Source: Oscillospiraceae bacterium (GTDB lineage: Bacteria; Bacillota_A; Clostridia; Oscillospirales; Acutalibacteraceae). Taken from it: DNA of 7,004 nucleotides. Shown here piece after piece: positions 1 to 6,044 of this stretch (its first letter is position 1; each line of letters starts with the position of its first letter). The stretch spans positions 693 to 7,696 of the forward strand of contig DOWI01000023.1 in NCBI GenBank assembly GCA_003519645.1. The letters are read 5' to 3'. The notes under the pieces were generated by a model. It was not told where the DNA came from. It did no database searches and saw only the letters and a list, made by a program, of their open reading frames with translations. The position numbers and the translations under genes are program-made.

Positions 1-831
1 GTAATCCTTGCAGGAGCATTGCCCCGCCAGCATAAAAGAAAAATCACGCAGACGATCCGCTTCGCAGCCGGATAATCCTATCTGCAGCCCATAATACCCG
101 GTATAAATCCTCTCCACCTTTGTCGACAGAACGTCTGACCAATCCCGTTTGCCTTGCTCGGTCAGGGTATTTTGGTTCAGCTCCACCACAGTGGCCAGGT
201 CGTGATCCTCGTCGGCATGGCAAAGATGAACGTCTTCCAGATTGCATCCCATCAGAGAGAACAGACTGAGGAAGCCACCTATACCGCCCGATTGACAAAG
301 AGGGCAATGCTCCAGATGGTAAATCATTTCGATGTCATCTTCAGTGGCAATGCACTGATCAACCTCGTCGCGTTCAAGCAGCTCCGCATATAGCAGCTCT
401 CCGACTCCATTCTTAGAGGTCACGGCAGAACCGAAACGCCGGCTGATTTCATCCCAATTTATAACCCACACACCATTTTCGGTCTGTAATGTACCATCTT
501 TTATGATTTCGTCAGCCATCTCCCTGATCCTGCCGTTCACAAATTCACGGGCATTGGGAAGGATTGCGGTATATCTGCCGTAATTGCTACCTTCGGAATT
601 TATCAGAACGCCATCCGGTAAATCTGTTCTCATCACCAGCATACAGTGTGTAATGCCGTTGCTGTCCACACGCATCATGTCTTGATTGTTACGGATAAAT
701 TCATAATCCCGGAGCATATTTTTCGTAAACGCATTATATTCGTCGGCAGGCAACTCGTGGATTGCATCGATTACACAGGGTTGGATATCCAATTCATTTT
801 CTTTTCTTTCAAATCGTGCAACAGTTTTCAT
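1..831 (-). CDS. ICE-associated protein of unknown function, DUF6329-like (3' end outside window)
   Basis: Reading the minus strand from the ATG at 831-829 gives 277 codons without a stop to the left edge, so the C-terminus is missing. The start is supported by a GGAGG at 844-840, 8 nt upstream. Residues about 52-95 (MMRVDSNGITHCMLVM, then an S-x-GSNYGRY segment) resemble a family I recall from Clostridial ICEs as DUF6329; that name is from memory and tentative. The second half carries C176-x2-C179 inside HLEHCPLC, plus C204, H205 and a CSC near residue 272, so a metal site is possible. The protein is acidic and I see no membrane segment or signal peptide. It lies 23 nt after the preceding gene and is probably the last visible member of the conjugation transcript. 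No function can be assigned; accessory cargo of the element is the likely role. Confidence 0.85.
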   Translation of the reverse strand, partial: MKTVARFERKENELDIQPCVIDAIHELPADEYNAFTKNMLRDYEFIRNNQDMMRVDSNGITHCMLVMRTDLPDGVLINSEGSNYGRYTAILPNAREFVNGRIREMADEIIKDGTLQTENGVWVINWDEISRRFGSAVTSKNGVGELLYAELLERDEVDQCIATEDDIEMIYHLEHCPLCQSGGIGGFLSLFSLMGCNLEDVHLCHADEDHDLATVVELNQNTLTEQGKRDWSDVLSTKVERIYTGYYGLQIGLSGCEADRLRDFSFMLAGQCSCKDY

Positions 832-839
832 CAGATTTT

Positions 840-844
840 CCTCC
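840..844 (-). promoter_or_regulatory. Ribosome binding site fixing the start at 831
   Basis: GGAGG sits 8 nt before the ATG at 831-829. It matters because the gene is open at the window edge, and this site with the long open frame is what identifies it as a gene. Confidence 0.8.
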
Positions 845-854
845 ATTAAAATAA

Positions 855-1328
855 TTACATATTTTGCCCGAGAGACATGGTATCGTCCTCGGTAATACCT
901 AAGTCCAGCAGATCGGAAACTTTCAAAACCTCAACCGTTTTAAAGCGCAGATCGCCGCGAAACCCGATTTTCGAATTAGAAAACTCCTTGCCCCGGGCAA
1001 CCAATTCAGGGGAACTGTCCGGAGGAAGCTCCTGTATCCACTTGAACCAATTGCCTTCCCGGTATCGCGGCGTCAGCTTCAGCACCACATAATTCTCCGG
1101 TACAAAGGCAGGATATCGCTTCACAATTCCTCCAACTGCGATATATGGTTTACCTTCATTCATAACGGTATATTCCATATAGCGCAGGAGATCCGGGATG
1201 GAACGGCAAAACCAACACTCTGAGTCACCATACCTGCGGATTTTTTCATCCGCAAGTATGCTTTCAAGGTTCCGGCATTCGGTCAGATGGTAGACTTCTT
1301 CCGGAATTTTGCATTTTATATAAGCCAA
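855..1328 (-). CDS. Conserved-looking ICE protein, 157 aa, possible ADP-ribosyltransferase-like fold
   Basis: I place the start at the TTG (1328-1326), because AGGAG lies 9 nt upstream and the upstream gene stops at 1345. The farther ATG at 1391 has no comparable site and would overlap that gene by 47 nt. The 157-residue product has no signal peptide or membrane helix. Residues 10-31 (EEVYHLTECRNLESILADEK) have the H-x-T, then N-L-x-S-I-L pattern seen at the first strand and helix of some ADP-ribosyltransferase-like folds such as DarT or KptA. Residues 122-137 (GFRGDLRFKTVEVLKV) could be a late strand carrying an acidic residue, E133. This fold is a guess from short motifs, not a recognised domain. 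The gene follows the conjugation block by 16 nt and is probably co-transcribed with it. An uncharacterised ICE protein is the safe call. Confidence 0.85.
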   Translation of the reverse strand: MAYIKCKIPEEVYHLTECRNLESILADEKIRRYGDSECWFCRSIPDLLRYMEYTVMNEGKPYIAVGGIVKRYPAFVPENYVVLKLTPRYREGNWFKWIQELPPDSSPELVARGKEFSNSKIGFRGDLRFKTVEVLKVSDLLDLGITEDDTMSLGQNM

Positions 1329-1342
1329 TTTATCACGCTCCT
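1326..1342 (-). promoter_or_regulatory. Ribosome binding site plus TTG start of the 157-aa gene
   Basis: AGGAG at 1342-1338 is separated by 9 nt from the TTG at 1328-1326. The site begins just after the TAA (1347-1345) of the preceding gene. This moves the start 21 codons inside the longest open frame. Confidence 0.75.
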
Positions 1343-1344
1343 TT

Positions 1345-1896
1345 TTATGATGCGGGTGTACTATTGGGATCAGTAGAACCCGAAGTATCACTTGATTTTA
1401 CAATCGTAACGCCATACTTTTCATCAAGATATTGCTTTTCCTTCTCGGTGAAAGACACGGAAAATTTGTTTAACAAATTATCGTACAGGGAGGATTCATC
1501 AGTAGCATTTTGAAAACACCACACCAGATCATCATAGAAATTATCGTTTTCCTCTTTTCCAATCAGCAACCCGACATAAATTTCCTGCGCTTTTTTTGCG
1601 TCGTTCTCCGTCAATTCTTTTTCAGAAAATATCTCCGCGATTTTCTGATAAGTGCTGTCAATACCTTTTAGCTGTTCCTGCTGCTCCGCGGGAAGCGCTG
1701 ACATGATCTGCTCAGTTTGCATAAACGAATTGTCCGTACCATTCATCCAACCGAACAAACCATACAGTACAATGAAGGGCAGCATAATTAAAAAGAGCGT
1801 AATTCCTATAACATAGCCAAGGAATTTACGCCCTTTTTTATTTGATGCTAATACTTCAAGTGCCTTTTTTACTGCCACAGCAATCGGAGCTGCCAT
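1345..1896 (-). CDS. Single-pass membrane protein, resembles N-terminus of CD1108-type ICE proteins
   Basis: The 183-residue protein has a short basic N-terminal segment (K10, K11, K20, K21, R23, K24), one hydrophobic helix at about 26-49, an acidic helical region (about 60-160) and a Ser/Thr/Pro-rich tail. The arrangement after the VirB4-like gene, the MAAPIAVAVKKA start and the basic-then-hydrophobic N-terminus recall the membrane-anchored N-terminal part of CD1108-family mobile-element proteins, which I recall as longer and associated with a cell-wall hydrolase domain. No NlpC/P60, CHAP or lysozyme motif follows. The low-complexity tail simply ends at TAA. Its ATG overlaps the VirB4 stop by one base (TGATG), so translation is probably coupled. 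I infer an envelope subunit of the transfer machinery, VirB8-like or a shortened CD1108-type protein. The existence of the gene is secure; the role is not. Confidence 0.85.
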   Translation of the reverse strand: MAAPIAVAVKKALEVLASNKKGRKFLGYVIGITLFLIMLPFIVLYGLFGWMNGTDNSFMQTEQIMSALPAEQQEQLKGIDSTYQKIAEIFSEKELTENDAKKAQEIYVGLLIGKEENDNFYDDLVWCFQNATDESSLYDNLLNKFSVSFTEKEKQYLDEKYGVTIVKSSDTSGSTDPNSTPAS

Positions 1897-3743
1897 CAGC
1901 GCCCACCCGCTTTACCGAACAGCACCGCCTTATACTCCGGCGCAATAACCTGAAGCAGATACCGCTCGATGCCGCATTTGTATAAGCAAACTCCTCGTTC
2001 AGGGTATTTAATCAGATCAAATTCCGACTGTTCCAATTGCAGGGCGTCGATATAATCCTTAGGGTTGATGTTGCCGGCGTTGAACAAAAACTGGTGAGTG
2101 GGAATACTGAACAGCGGTTTTGTATATTCCCGAATGCCTTCAATCAGGAAATCCTCAATATTTTGGCTGGCGAGGATCATATTGCTTTCCTTTTTACGCA
2201 CTCGCTTGGAAGCATTGCGGATATATTCAATCGCCGTGAGGTTGGACAGGAACAAATAAAGCTCATCAATGGAGGCGGCCGTGTTGCCGTCCATGAGAAG
2301 CTTATGGTTCATATAGCTTAAAATGTTAAACAGCATTGCGTCTTTGAGCCGCTTGTTGGAATCCATGAGTCCCCGGACGCCGAAACACAGAAATTTATCG
2401 TCACTGATATTGGTGTGTCCATTAAAGAATTTTGATTCAGCTCCTTTGCACATACTGTTCAGTCCTAGGCAGATTTCACGGAGCAGTTCTTCTGTGAACA
2501 AAGATTTATTGCCCTGCTCATAGCCTTTATACTCCGCTTCGATCATATCATATAAATTGGACATGATGGGATAGTCAGCAGGCGTGAGTTTGCTGTAGTC
2601 GGTGGAATCTGTGATCCCAAATTTAGCGTACAGTTTGGTTACCATGATTTCAATGGCGTCGATATGCGCATCGGAAAAGTCCTTGTAGGCGCGGAAAAAA
2701 TCCTTAAGGTAGGCAATGTGCTGTGAGAGCCTTGTGGCTTTTCGGAAGGCGTCCGGCTCGGATTCGCTTTGATTATCCTGTTCCGGCTCGTTATGATCAT
2801 CCGACCATGCTTTAGGTTCGAGGGGGTTGATGATATACCGGCCACTCATCAGGTTCAGATAACAGCCGCCGAGATTGTTGGTCAGGTCTTCATACTCTTG
2901 CTCGGCATCAAGGCAGATAATGTTCTTTCCGCTTTCGCGCAGGTTGATCAAGATGAGTTTCAAAAGATAACTTTTACCCTGTCCACTATTGCCTAGGATG
3001 AGGATATTGCCGTTGGTCTTATCATCCGAACGGTGGTCAAAATCGGCAATAATATTGGTGCCAAATTTATCTCTGCCGAGATAAAAGCCCTGCGGATCGG
3101 TCTTGCCGGAGTAATTAAACGGGTACAGATTAGCCACCGAGCTTGCGGGGAGTACCCGTTCATACTGCGCGGTAAAGGCGTTATATCCCACAGGCATCGC
3201 CGACAGAAAACCTTCCTTTTGACGCAGTGTCAGATGGTCGACCGATATTTTTTCACGGGTCAGCTCCATGATAACTTCGGTCTGAAGCTCTTTTAACTTA
3301 TCCAAGTCGGGAGCGGTCAGCTCCATAAATACGGCGCAGTGTAGGAGCGGTTCTTTGTTCTTTCTCATATTTGCAAGGAGTTCTACCACATCTTCCAGAT
3401 TGCCTTCGGCTGTAACGGTATCCTGAATATCCGTACCGCCCGTCATCATCCGGTTTTTTCGGGTAGCGTTCTGTATGATTTTTCGTTGCTCACCGTTATC
3501 CACATATCGGGAATACACATGAATCGTAACACCTTCCTTGTCACCGAACCGGGCAAGGATAGCCTGATCCGCTGTAATCGGTGGATATTCACGGATCGCC
3601 CAAACGCAGCGGTAGGTATCACCGATGATATAATGGTCCGGGTTGAATTTGATTACGCCGGGCGCGACAAGGTCGAAAAAATCTTTCACTGAGGCTTCCT
3701 CCTGTTTGACCGGGACAGGAAGTGCTTTCTTTTTAACTGGCAT
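1896..3743 (-). CDS. VirB4-like conjugal transfer ATPase (CD1110-type)
   Basis: This 615-residue cytoplasmic ATPase should power assembly and substrate transport of the type IV secretion channel. Residues about 25-80 (APGVIKFNPDHYIIGD, then YRCVWAIREYPP) match the conserved N-terminal region of ICE VirB4 proteins. Walker A is GNSGQGKS at 251-258. Residues 278-284 (LDAEQEY) form the conserved strand after it, Walker B is probably SIDEL at 491-495, and a conserved ILASQNIEDF segment follows at about 523-532. The charged stretch at about 315-335 looks like a loop between ATPase lobes. I prefer the second of two nearby ATGs (3743, not 3752), because AGGA at 3755-3752 lies 8 nt before it while the first ATG abuts the site. 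The gene follows its 194-residue partner by 25 nt and overlaps the next gene by one base. Length is shorter than Tn916/ICEBs1 VirB4 proteins (about 800 aa). Family recognition is strong. Confidence 0.96.
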   Translation of the reverse strand: MPVKKKALPVPVKQEEASVKDFFDLVAPGVIKFNPDHYIIGDTYRCVWAIREYPPITADQAILARFGDKEGVTIHVYSRYVDNGEQRKIIQNATRKNRMMTGGTDIQDTVTAEGNLEDVVELLANMRKNKEPLLHCAVFMELTAPDLDKLKELQTEVIMELTREKISVDHLTLRQKEGFLSAMPVGYNAFTAQYERVLPASSVANLYPFNYSGKTDPQGFYLGRDKFGTNIIADFDHRSDDKTNGNILILGNSGQGKSYLLKLILINLRESGKNIICLDAEQEYEDLTNNLGGCYLNLMSGRYIINPLEPKAWSDDHNEPEQDNQSESEPDAFRKATRLSQHIAYLKDFFRAYKDFSDAHIDAIEIMVTKLYAKFGITDSTDYSKLTPADYPIMSNLYDMIEAEYKGYEQGNKSLFTEELLREICLGLNSMCKGAESKFFNGHTNISDDKFLCFGVRGLMDSNKRLKDAMLFNILSYMNHKLLMDGNTAASIDELYLFLSNLTAIEYIRNASKRVRKKESNMILASQNIEDFLIEGIREYTKPLFSIPTHQFLFNAGNINPKDYIDALQLEQSEFDLIKYPERGVCLYKCGIERYLLQVIAPEYKAVLFGKAGGR

Positions 3744-3751
3744 TATAATCA

Positions 3752-3757
3752 TCCTTT
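3752..3757 (-). promoter_or_regulatory. Ribosome binding site of the VirB4-like gene
   Basis: AAAGGA on the minus strand is 8 nt upstream of the ATG at 3743 but directly adjacent to the ATG at 3752. This spacing selects the start three codons inside the longest frame. Confidence 0.65.
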
Positions 3758-3768
3758 CATCAGTTATA

Positions 3769-4353
3769 TTAATCTGGTATTACCCATTTTTGCACAGCGG
3801 TTTCTCCGTCTGTATCTGGCAGTTCCTCCGCGGGTACATGCTGTAAAAAATAGATGGTTAAAAACCGTTTGATATCACTTTTCTCTGCACGCTTCACTTC
3901 GAAGCCCTGCTCTGTGATCGACTTCTGAATTCGGTTGAGATTGGCAAAGGACTGTTCTTCGGATTCATTCCGCAAGCGCAAAACAAACATAAACTGCCGG
4001 GCGGTAGACATCTGAACTTGAATTTCATCCAGAAAACGATTGTCCCTGTCAAGCAATTTTCTGATTTCCGGATTAGCTTCATTTTCTATTCGGGTCTGCA
4101 GATATTCCTTATTGCTGTCAAAGCATTCGCAATCATCCAGGCAGACGATTTCAATATCCGGTTGCGCGGTCAGAAGCTGCATCAGATGCCGCACCTTGAT
4201 GGCGATGCTGGTTTGCGACAGCACCGAGATATTGGTGGGGCGAACCATATAAAAAACAAGCTCGCCGTGCGTATTCGTCATGACTCCGTTTCGGGAGAAG
4301 GCTTTTACGCCGATGAGCTGCTGCGTACCGTTATTCGGTTTTTTCTTTTTCAT
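3769..4353 (-). CDS. VirB4-associated conjugation protein, 194 aa
   Basis: I recognise this as the conserved gene that precedes the VirB4-like ATPase in Tn1549/CD1110-type elements. It begins with a lysine-rich MKKKKPNNGTQQLIG, followed by a predicted alpha/beta domain (about 17-75) including VRPTNISVLSQTSI, a cysteine-containing acidic segment (DDCECF, 73-78), a helical stretch (about 85-120) and a strand-helix-strand region (FMFVLRLR, then RIQKSITEQGFEVKRA). The last region resembles the N-terminal domain of VirB4 proteins, in which a helix leads to a G-x-x-V strand. There is no Walker motif and no membrane helix. The start is the ATG at 4353, which forms an ATGA overlap with the PrgI-like gene and has GAGG 8 nt upstream. 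An ATG at 4374 is less likely. I infer that it works as a separate cytoplasmic partner of the ATPase at the membrane. Confidence 0.9.
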   Translation of the reverse strand: MKKKKPNNGTQQLIGVKAFSRNGVMTNTHGELVFYMVRPTNISVLSQTSIAIKVRHLMQLLTAQPDIEIVCLDDCECFDSNKEYLQTRIENEANPEIRKLLDRDNRFLDEIQVQMSTARQFMFVLRLRNESEEQSFANLNRIQKSITEQGFEVKRAEKSDIKRFLTIYFLQHVPAEELPDTDGETAVQKWVIPD

Positions 4354-4625
4354 GAACCTATCCTCGCTTTCCATGTATAATACTGTTGTGTGGTAATAAA
4401 AAAGCGCACAGCTCTTTTGATAAAATCCAGCACGGACACATCGTCAAGCTGTATGGTCAGAAAAGCGTAAACCAAAGTCAATGCCAGCGGCAGAAACAAT
4501 CCTATCTGCGAAAGAGCAAGCACGGAAATCAACAGCGCAATACCAATCACAACAATGTCCCGTAGGTTCCAGAACCACAGCTTAGCCTGCGCTTTCAGGT
4601 TTTGTGGATAAAGATATTGATTCAT
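4350..4625 (-). CDS. PrgI-type small membrane protein of the conjugation channel
   Basis: The 91-residue product has a short N-terminal segment (MNQYLYPQNLKAQAKLWFW), two adjacent hydrophobic helices at about 22-38 and 41-59, and a basic, aromatic C-terminal tail (FIKRAVRFFITTQQYYTW). This is the pattern of PrgI/VirB3-like proteins encoded just upstream of VirB4 in Gram-positive conjugative elements (CD1111-like). It probably forms an inner-membrane part of the secretion channel contacting VirB4. A GGAGG 7 nt upstream supports the ATG at 4625. That ATG forms an ATGA overlap with the stop of the interrupted upstream frame, and the gene's own TGA forms an ATGA overlap with the 194-residue gene. 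Both overlaps point to coupled translation in one transcript. Confidence 0.93.
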   Translation of the reverse strand: MNQYLYPQNLKAQAKLWFWNLRDIVVIGIALLISVLALSQIGLFLPLALTLVYAFLTIQLDDVSVLDFIKRAVRFFITTQQYYTWKARIGS

Positions 4626-4798
4626 TGCGATACCTCCATTCCCTGAGCTTCATCCGGTTCGATAAATTCCTCTAATGTGCAGCCGTATACTTCTATGCAC
4701 TTTTCACGCATCATGGTTTTGATGAGCTGCGCTTCCGCTTCGGTAGGCGTATAATCAAAATATTCGCAGCTGTCCGGTTTGCTGATCTCATATTCCAG
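4622..4798 (-). pseudogene. In-frame C-terminal continuation of the small ICE protein beyond a TAG codon
   Basis: Directly after the TAG (4801-4799) the same frame stays open for 58 codons, from LEYEISKPDSCEYFDYTP to the TGA at 4624-4622. That TGA overlaps the ATG of the PrgI-like gene as ATGA, the junction style used elsewhere in this operon, so this is the original coding frame. The composition (acidic, FDYTPTEAE, LIKTMMREKCIEVYG) matches my memory of roughly 120-residue ICE proteins at this place, in which the two halves form one chain. There is no ribosome binding site for separate translation; the internal ATG pair lies about 30 codons in and lacks one. It is either a silent remnant of a nonsense mutation or is reached by UAG readthrough. 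A sequencing error is also possible. Confidence 0.75.
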
Positions 4799-5002
4799 CT
4801 ACAGAGCATCCTCCGGCACGTTATATTTGGCATATAGATTCAGCCATACATCATCGTCATCTGCGGTATGAGTTCCGAACTTTTTGTCAACATCAAACCA
4901 TGTTTCCACATAAGCGGTTACGATTTGCCCGATATCGCAGTCGATTTCCATATCCCCGTCGATGGCGATATCGGAACGGGTAAGCTCGTTATTATAATTC
5001 AT
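4799..5002 (-). CDS. Small acidic ICE protein, N-terminal 67 aa before an in-frame TAG
   Basis: The ATG at 5002 has AGGAG 8 nt upstream and lies 16 nt after the TAA of the TrbL-like gene. The 67 residues begin MNYNNELTRSDIAIDGDMEI and include WFDVDKKFG and an acidic DDDDVWLNLYAKY segment. I recall similar proteins of about 120 residues between the TrbL-like and PrgI-like genes of Clostridial conjugative elements; function unknown. There is no membrane helix or signal peptide, so it is probably cytoplasmic. The terminating TAG is the only TAG that ends a coding frame in this window, and the frame continues for 58 more codons. The protein as written is therefore probably truncated at about half length. 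Loss may be tolerated if the protein is not essential for transfer, and coupling to the PrgI-like gene may be weakened because ribosomes would stop 170 bases early. Confidence 0.75.
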   Translation of the reverse strand: MNYNNELTRSDIAIDGDMEIDCDIGQIVTAYVETWFDVDKKFGTHTADDDDVWLNLYAKYNVPEDAL

Positions 5003-5018
5003 AATCGTATCTCCTTCC

Positions 5019-5936
5019 TTATTTTTTTACTAAAGACCTTGTCAGATTGACTGCGGTCGTAGTCGTGTGCACGGCGCTCATCATATTGACCCGGACACTG
5101 GTATCCAGTCCAAACTGCTGCGCGATCCTCGGAACTTCATTCGCCGCCATCATGATTCCGATTGCCAACAGCCAATCCGTCTGCCAGGTGAGCAGTCCGA
5201 GAAACAGCAGCGTTGTCTGCAAAAATGCCGTAAGGCACAGCGCGATCACTTGCTTTGTCCACTGTGTGAAGCCGTCGGTATATCCTCTCGGAATAGAAAA
5301 CATATACAAGCTGCCGACTGCGATTTGTATCAGCAGAATACCGCCGCGCTTGATGTTGGCGAAAAAGATTTTTATTACACAATAACCGAGTGCGATCATT
5401 GCAATCAGATTAAACAAGCTCGGCATTCCCGACATCAATGTTAAAGCTGAGTTTGCCGCTCCCGCAATACCAAAGCTGCCGATTGCTTGCCCGGCGAATA
5501 CGGATGACAGATCCTTCGAGAGCAGGTTTTGAAGCGTGATGCAGAACTTATACAGTTCAATCGGCAAAACAGTGAACAGACTGACTGCAAAAAAGCCTTT
5601 CAGAACATTAATCGCTGTTGTCTTAATGTTAACTCTGCCTGTGTGCTGTTCCACAGCCACATCAAAAATGCAGACGACAAGTCCGACCGCAAATAGTGCC
5701 CAACCGAATAAACTGCACAGCTTAATTGTTGCCTGCACCCAAGACAGATCAAAAAGCTCCGCTCCCATATTGCTGATCTTTGTAAAGAAATCGGCAAGGG
5801 CGTCATAAATCACCTTGTACATCCATTTTAAAAACGTATCCCATATGCTGTTTGACACGGTTTCCCAAACGCTGTTTAGCCCATTAGAAATTCCCTCGCT
5901 GATTCCGTCTATTAAGTTTCCAAGCCAGTCAAACAA
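5019..5936 (-). CDS. TrbL/VirB6-like conjugation channel membrane protein (CD1112-type)
   Basis: A polytopic membrane protein of 305 residues. An amphipathic N-terminal region (about 1-60, with repeated G-I/L-x-x-G spacing) precedes hydrophobic segments at about 72-95, 109-130, 173-195, 199-215, 229-250 and 254-265. The C-terminal block ANEVPRIAQQFGLDTSVRV and the threonine-rich AVHTTTTAVNLTR are what I recognise from the CD1112-type TrbL family of Clostridial ICEs. It should form the membrane pore through which the DNA-protein substrate crosses, working with the PrgI-like and VirB4-like proteins encoded downstream. I choose the TTG at 5936 over the GTG at 5945 because the GTG lies inside the GGAGGTG ribosome binding site, whereas the TTG is 7 nt beyond GGAGG. 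The next gene begins 16 nt after its TAA. A hairpin sits just upstream of the ribosome binding site. Confidence 0.93.
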   Translation of the reverse strand: MFDWLGNLIDGISEGISNGLNSVWETVSNSIWDTFLKWMYKVIYDALADFFTKISNMGAELFDLSWVQATIKLCSLFGWALFAVGLVVCIFDVAVEQHTGRVNIKTTAINVLKGFFAVSLFTVLPIELYKFCITLQNLLSKDLSSVFAGQAIGSFGIAGAANSALTLMSGMPSLFNLIAMIALGYCVIKIFFANIKRGGILLIQIAVGSLYMFSIPRGYTDGFTQWTKQVIALCLTAFLQTTLLFLGLLTWQTDWLLAIGIMMAANEVPRIAQQFGLDTSVRVNMMSAVHTTTTAVNLTRSLVKK

Positions 5937-5950
5937 ATAAATCACCTCCG
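5934..5950 (-). promoter_or_regulatory. Ribosome binding site plus TTG start of the TrbL-like gene
   Basis: CGGAGG begins at 5950; 7 nt separate GGAGG from the TTG at 5936-5934. An in-frame GTG at 5945 overlaps the site itself and so is unlikely to be used. Confidence 0.7.
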
Positions 5951-5962
5951 TAAAAATGTAAA

Positions 5963-5991
5963 CAGCCGGTATGCTTTTTACATACCGGCTG
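5963..5991 (-). terminator. 11-bp perfect hairpin between the AbrB-like and TrbL-like genes (terminator or attenuator)
   Basis: CAGCCGGTATG (5963-5973) and CATACCGGCTG (5981-5991) are perfect inverted repeats around a 7-nt loop. On the minus strand the stem is followed by TTTACATTTTT, an interrupted U-tract, so termination is possible but probably incomplete. On the plus strand no T-run follows. It begins about 14 nt after the AbrB-like stop and ends about 13 nt before the TrbL ribosome binding site. There is no room for a separate promoter after it, so it may act as a leaky terminator, an attenuator or an RNA-processing site. Confidence 0.65.
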
Positions 5992-6044
5992 CCGCTTTCG
6001 CTTGTTATTGGTTTTTGATTTGTAAACTACAGTTTTTACATACC
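5975..6044. repeat. 12-bp direct repeat TTTTTACATACC
   Basis: TTTTTACATACC occurs at 5975-5986 (loop and right arm of the hairpin) and again at 6033-6044 (inside the 3' end of the AbrB-like gene), 58 bp apart. A related GTAAAAATGTA lies at 5950-5960. These could be binding sites for the AT-rich-DNA-binding AbrB-like protein, or coincidence in AT-rich DNA. Confidence 0.3.

Noticed and set aside
44..307. Minus-strand open frame of 87 codons
   Set aside because: It is in a different frame inside the 1-831 gene; its Arg/Gly/Ser-rich composition is that of a shadow frame, while the longer frame has a ribosome binding site and family-like sequence.
154..393. Plus-strand open frame of 79 codons
   Set aside because: It lies antisense to the continuous minus-strand gene at 1-831, lacks a ribosome binding site and shows no recognisable protein pattern.
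3744..3768. Possibility that the 194-residue gene and VirB4 are one gene broken by a frameshift
   Set aside because: Each has its own start and ribosome binding site, the ATPase has a complete N-terminal region of its own, and I recall the same two-gene arrangement in related elements.
4018..4380. Plus-strand open frame of 120 codons
   Set aside because: Antisense to the 194-residue conjugation gene, with no ribosome binding site or family resemblance.
5067..5444. Plus-strand open frame of 125 codons opposite the TrbL-like gene
   Set aside because: His/Gln/Arg-rich shadow composition, no ribosome binding site, entirely antisense to a confidently recognised gene.
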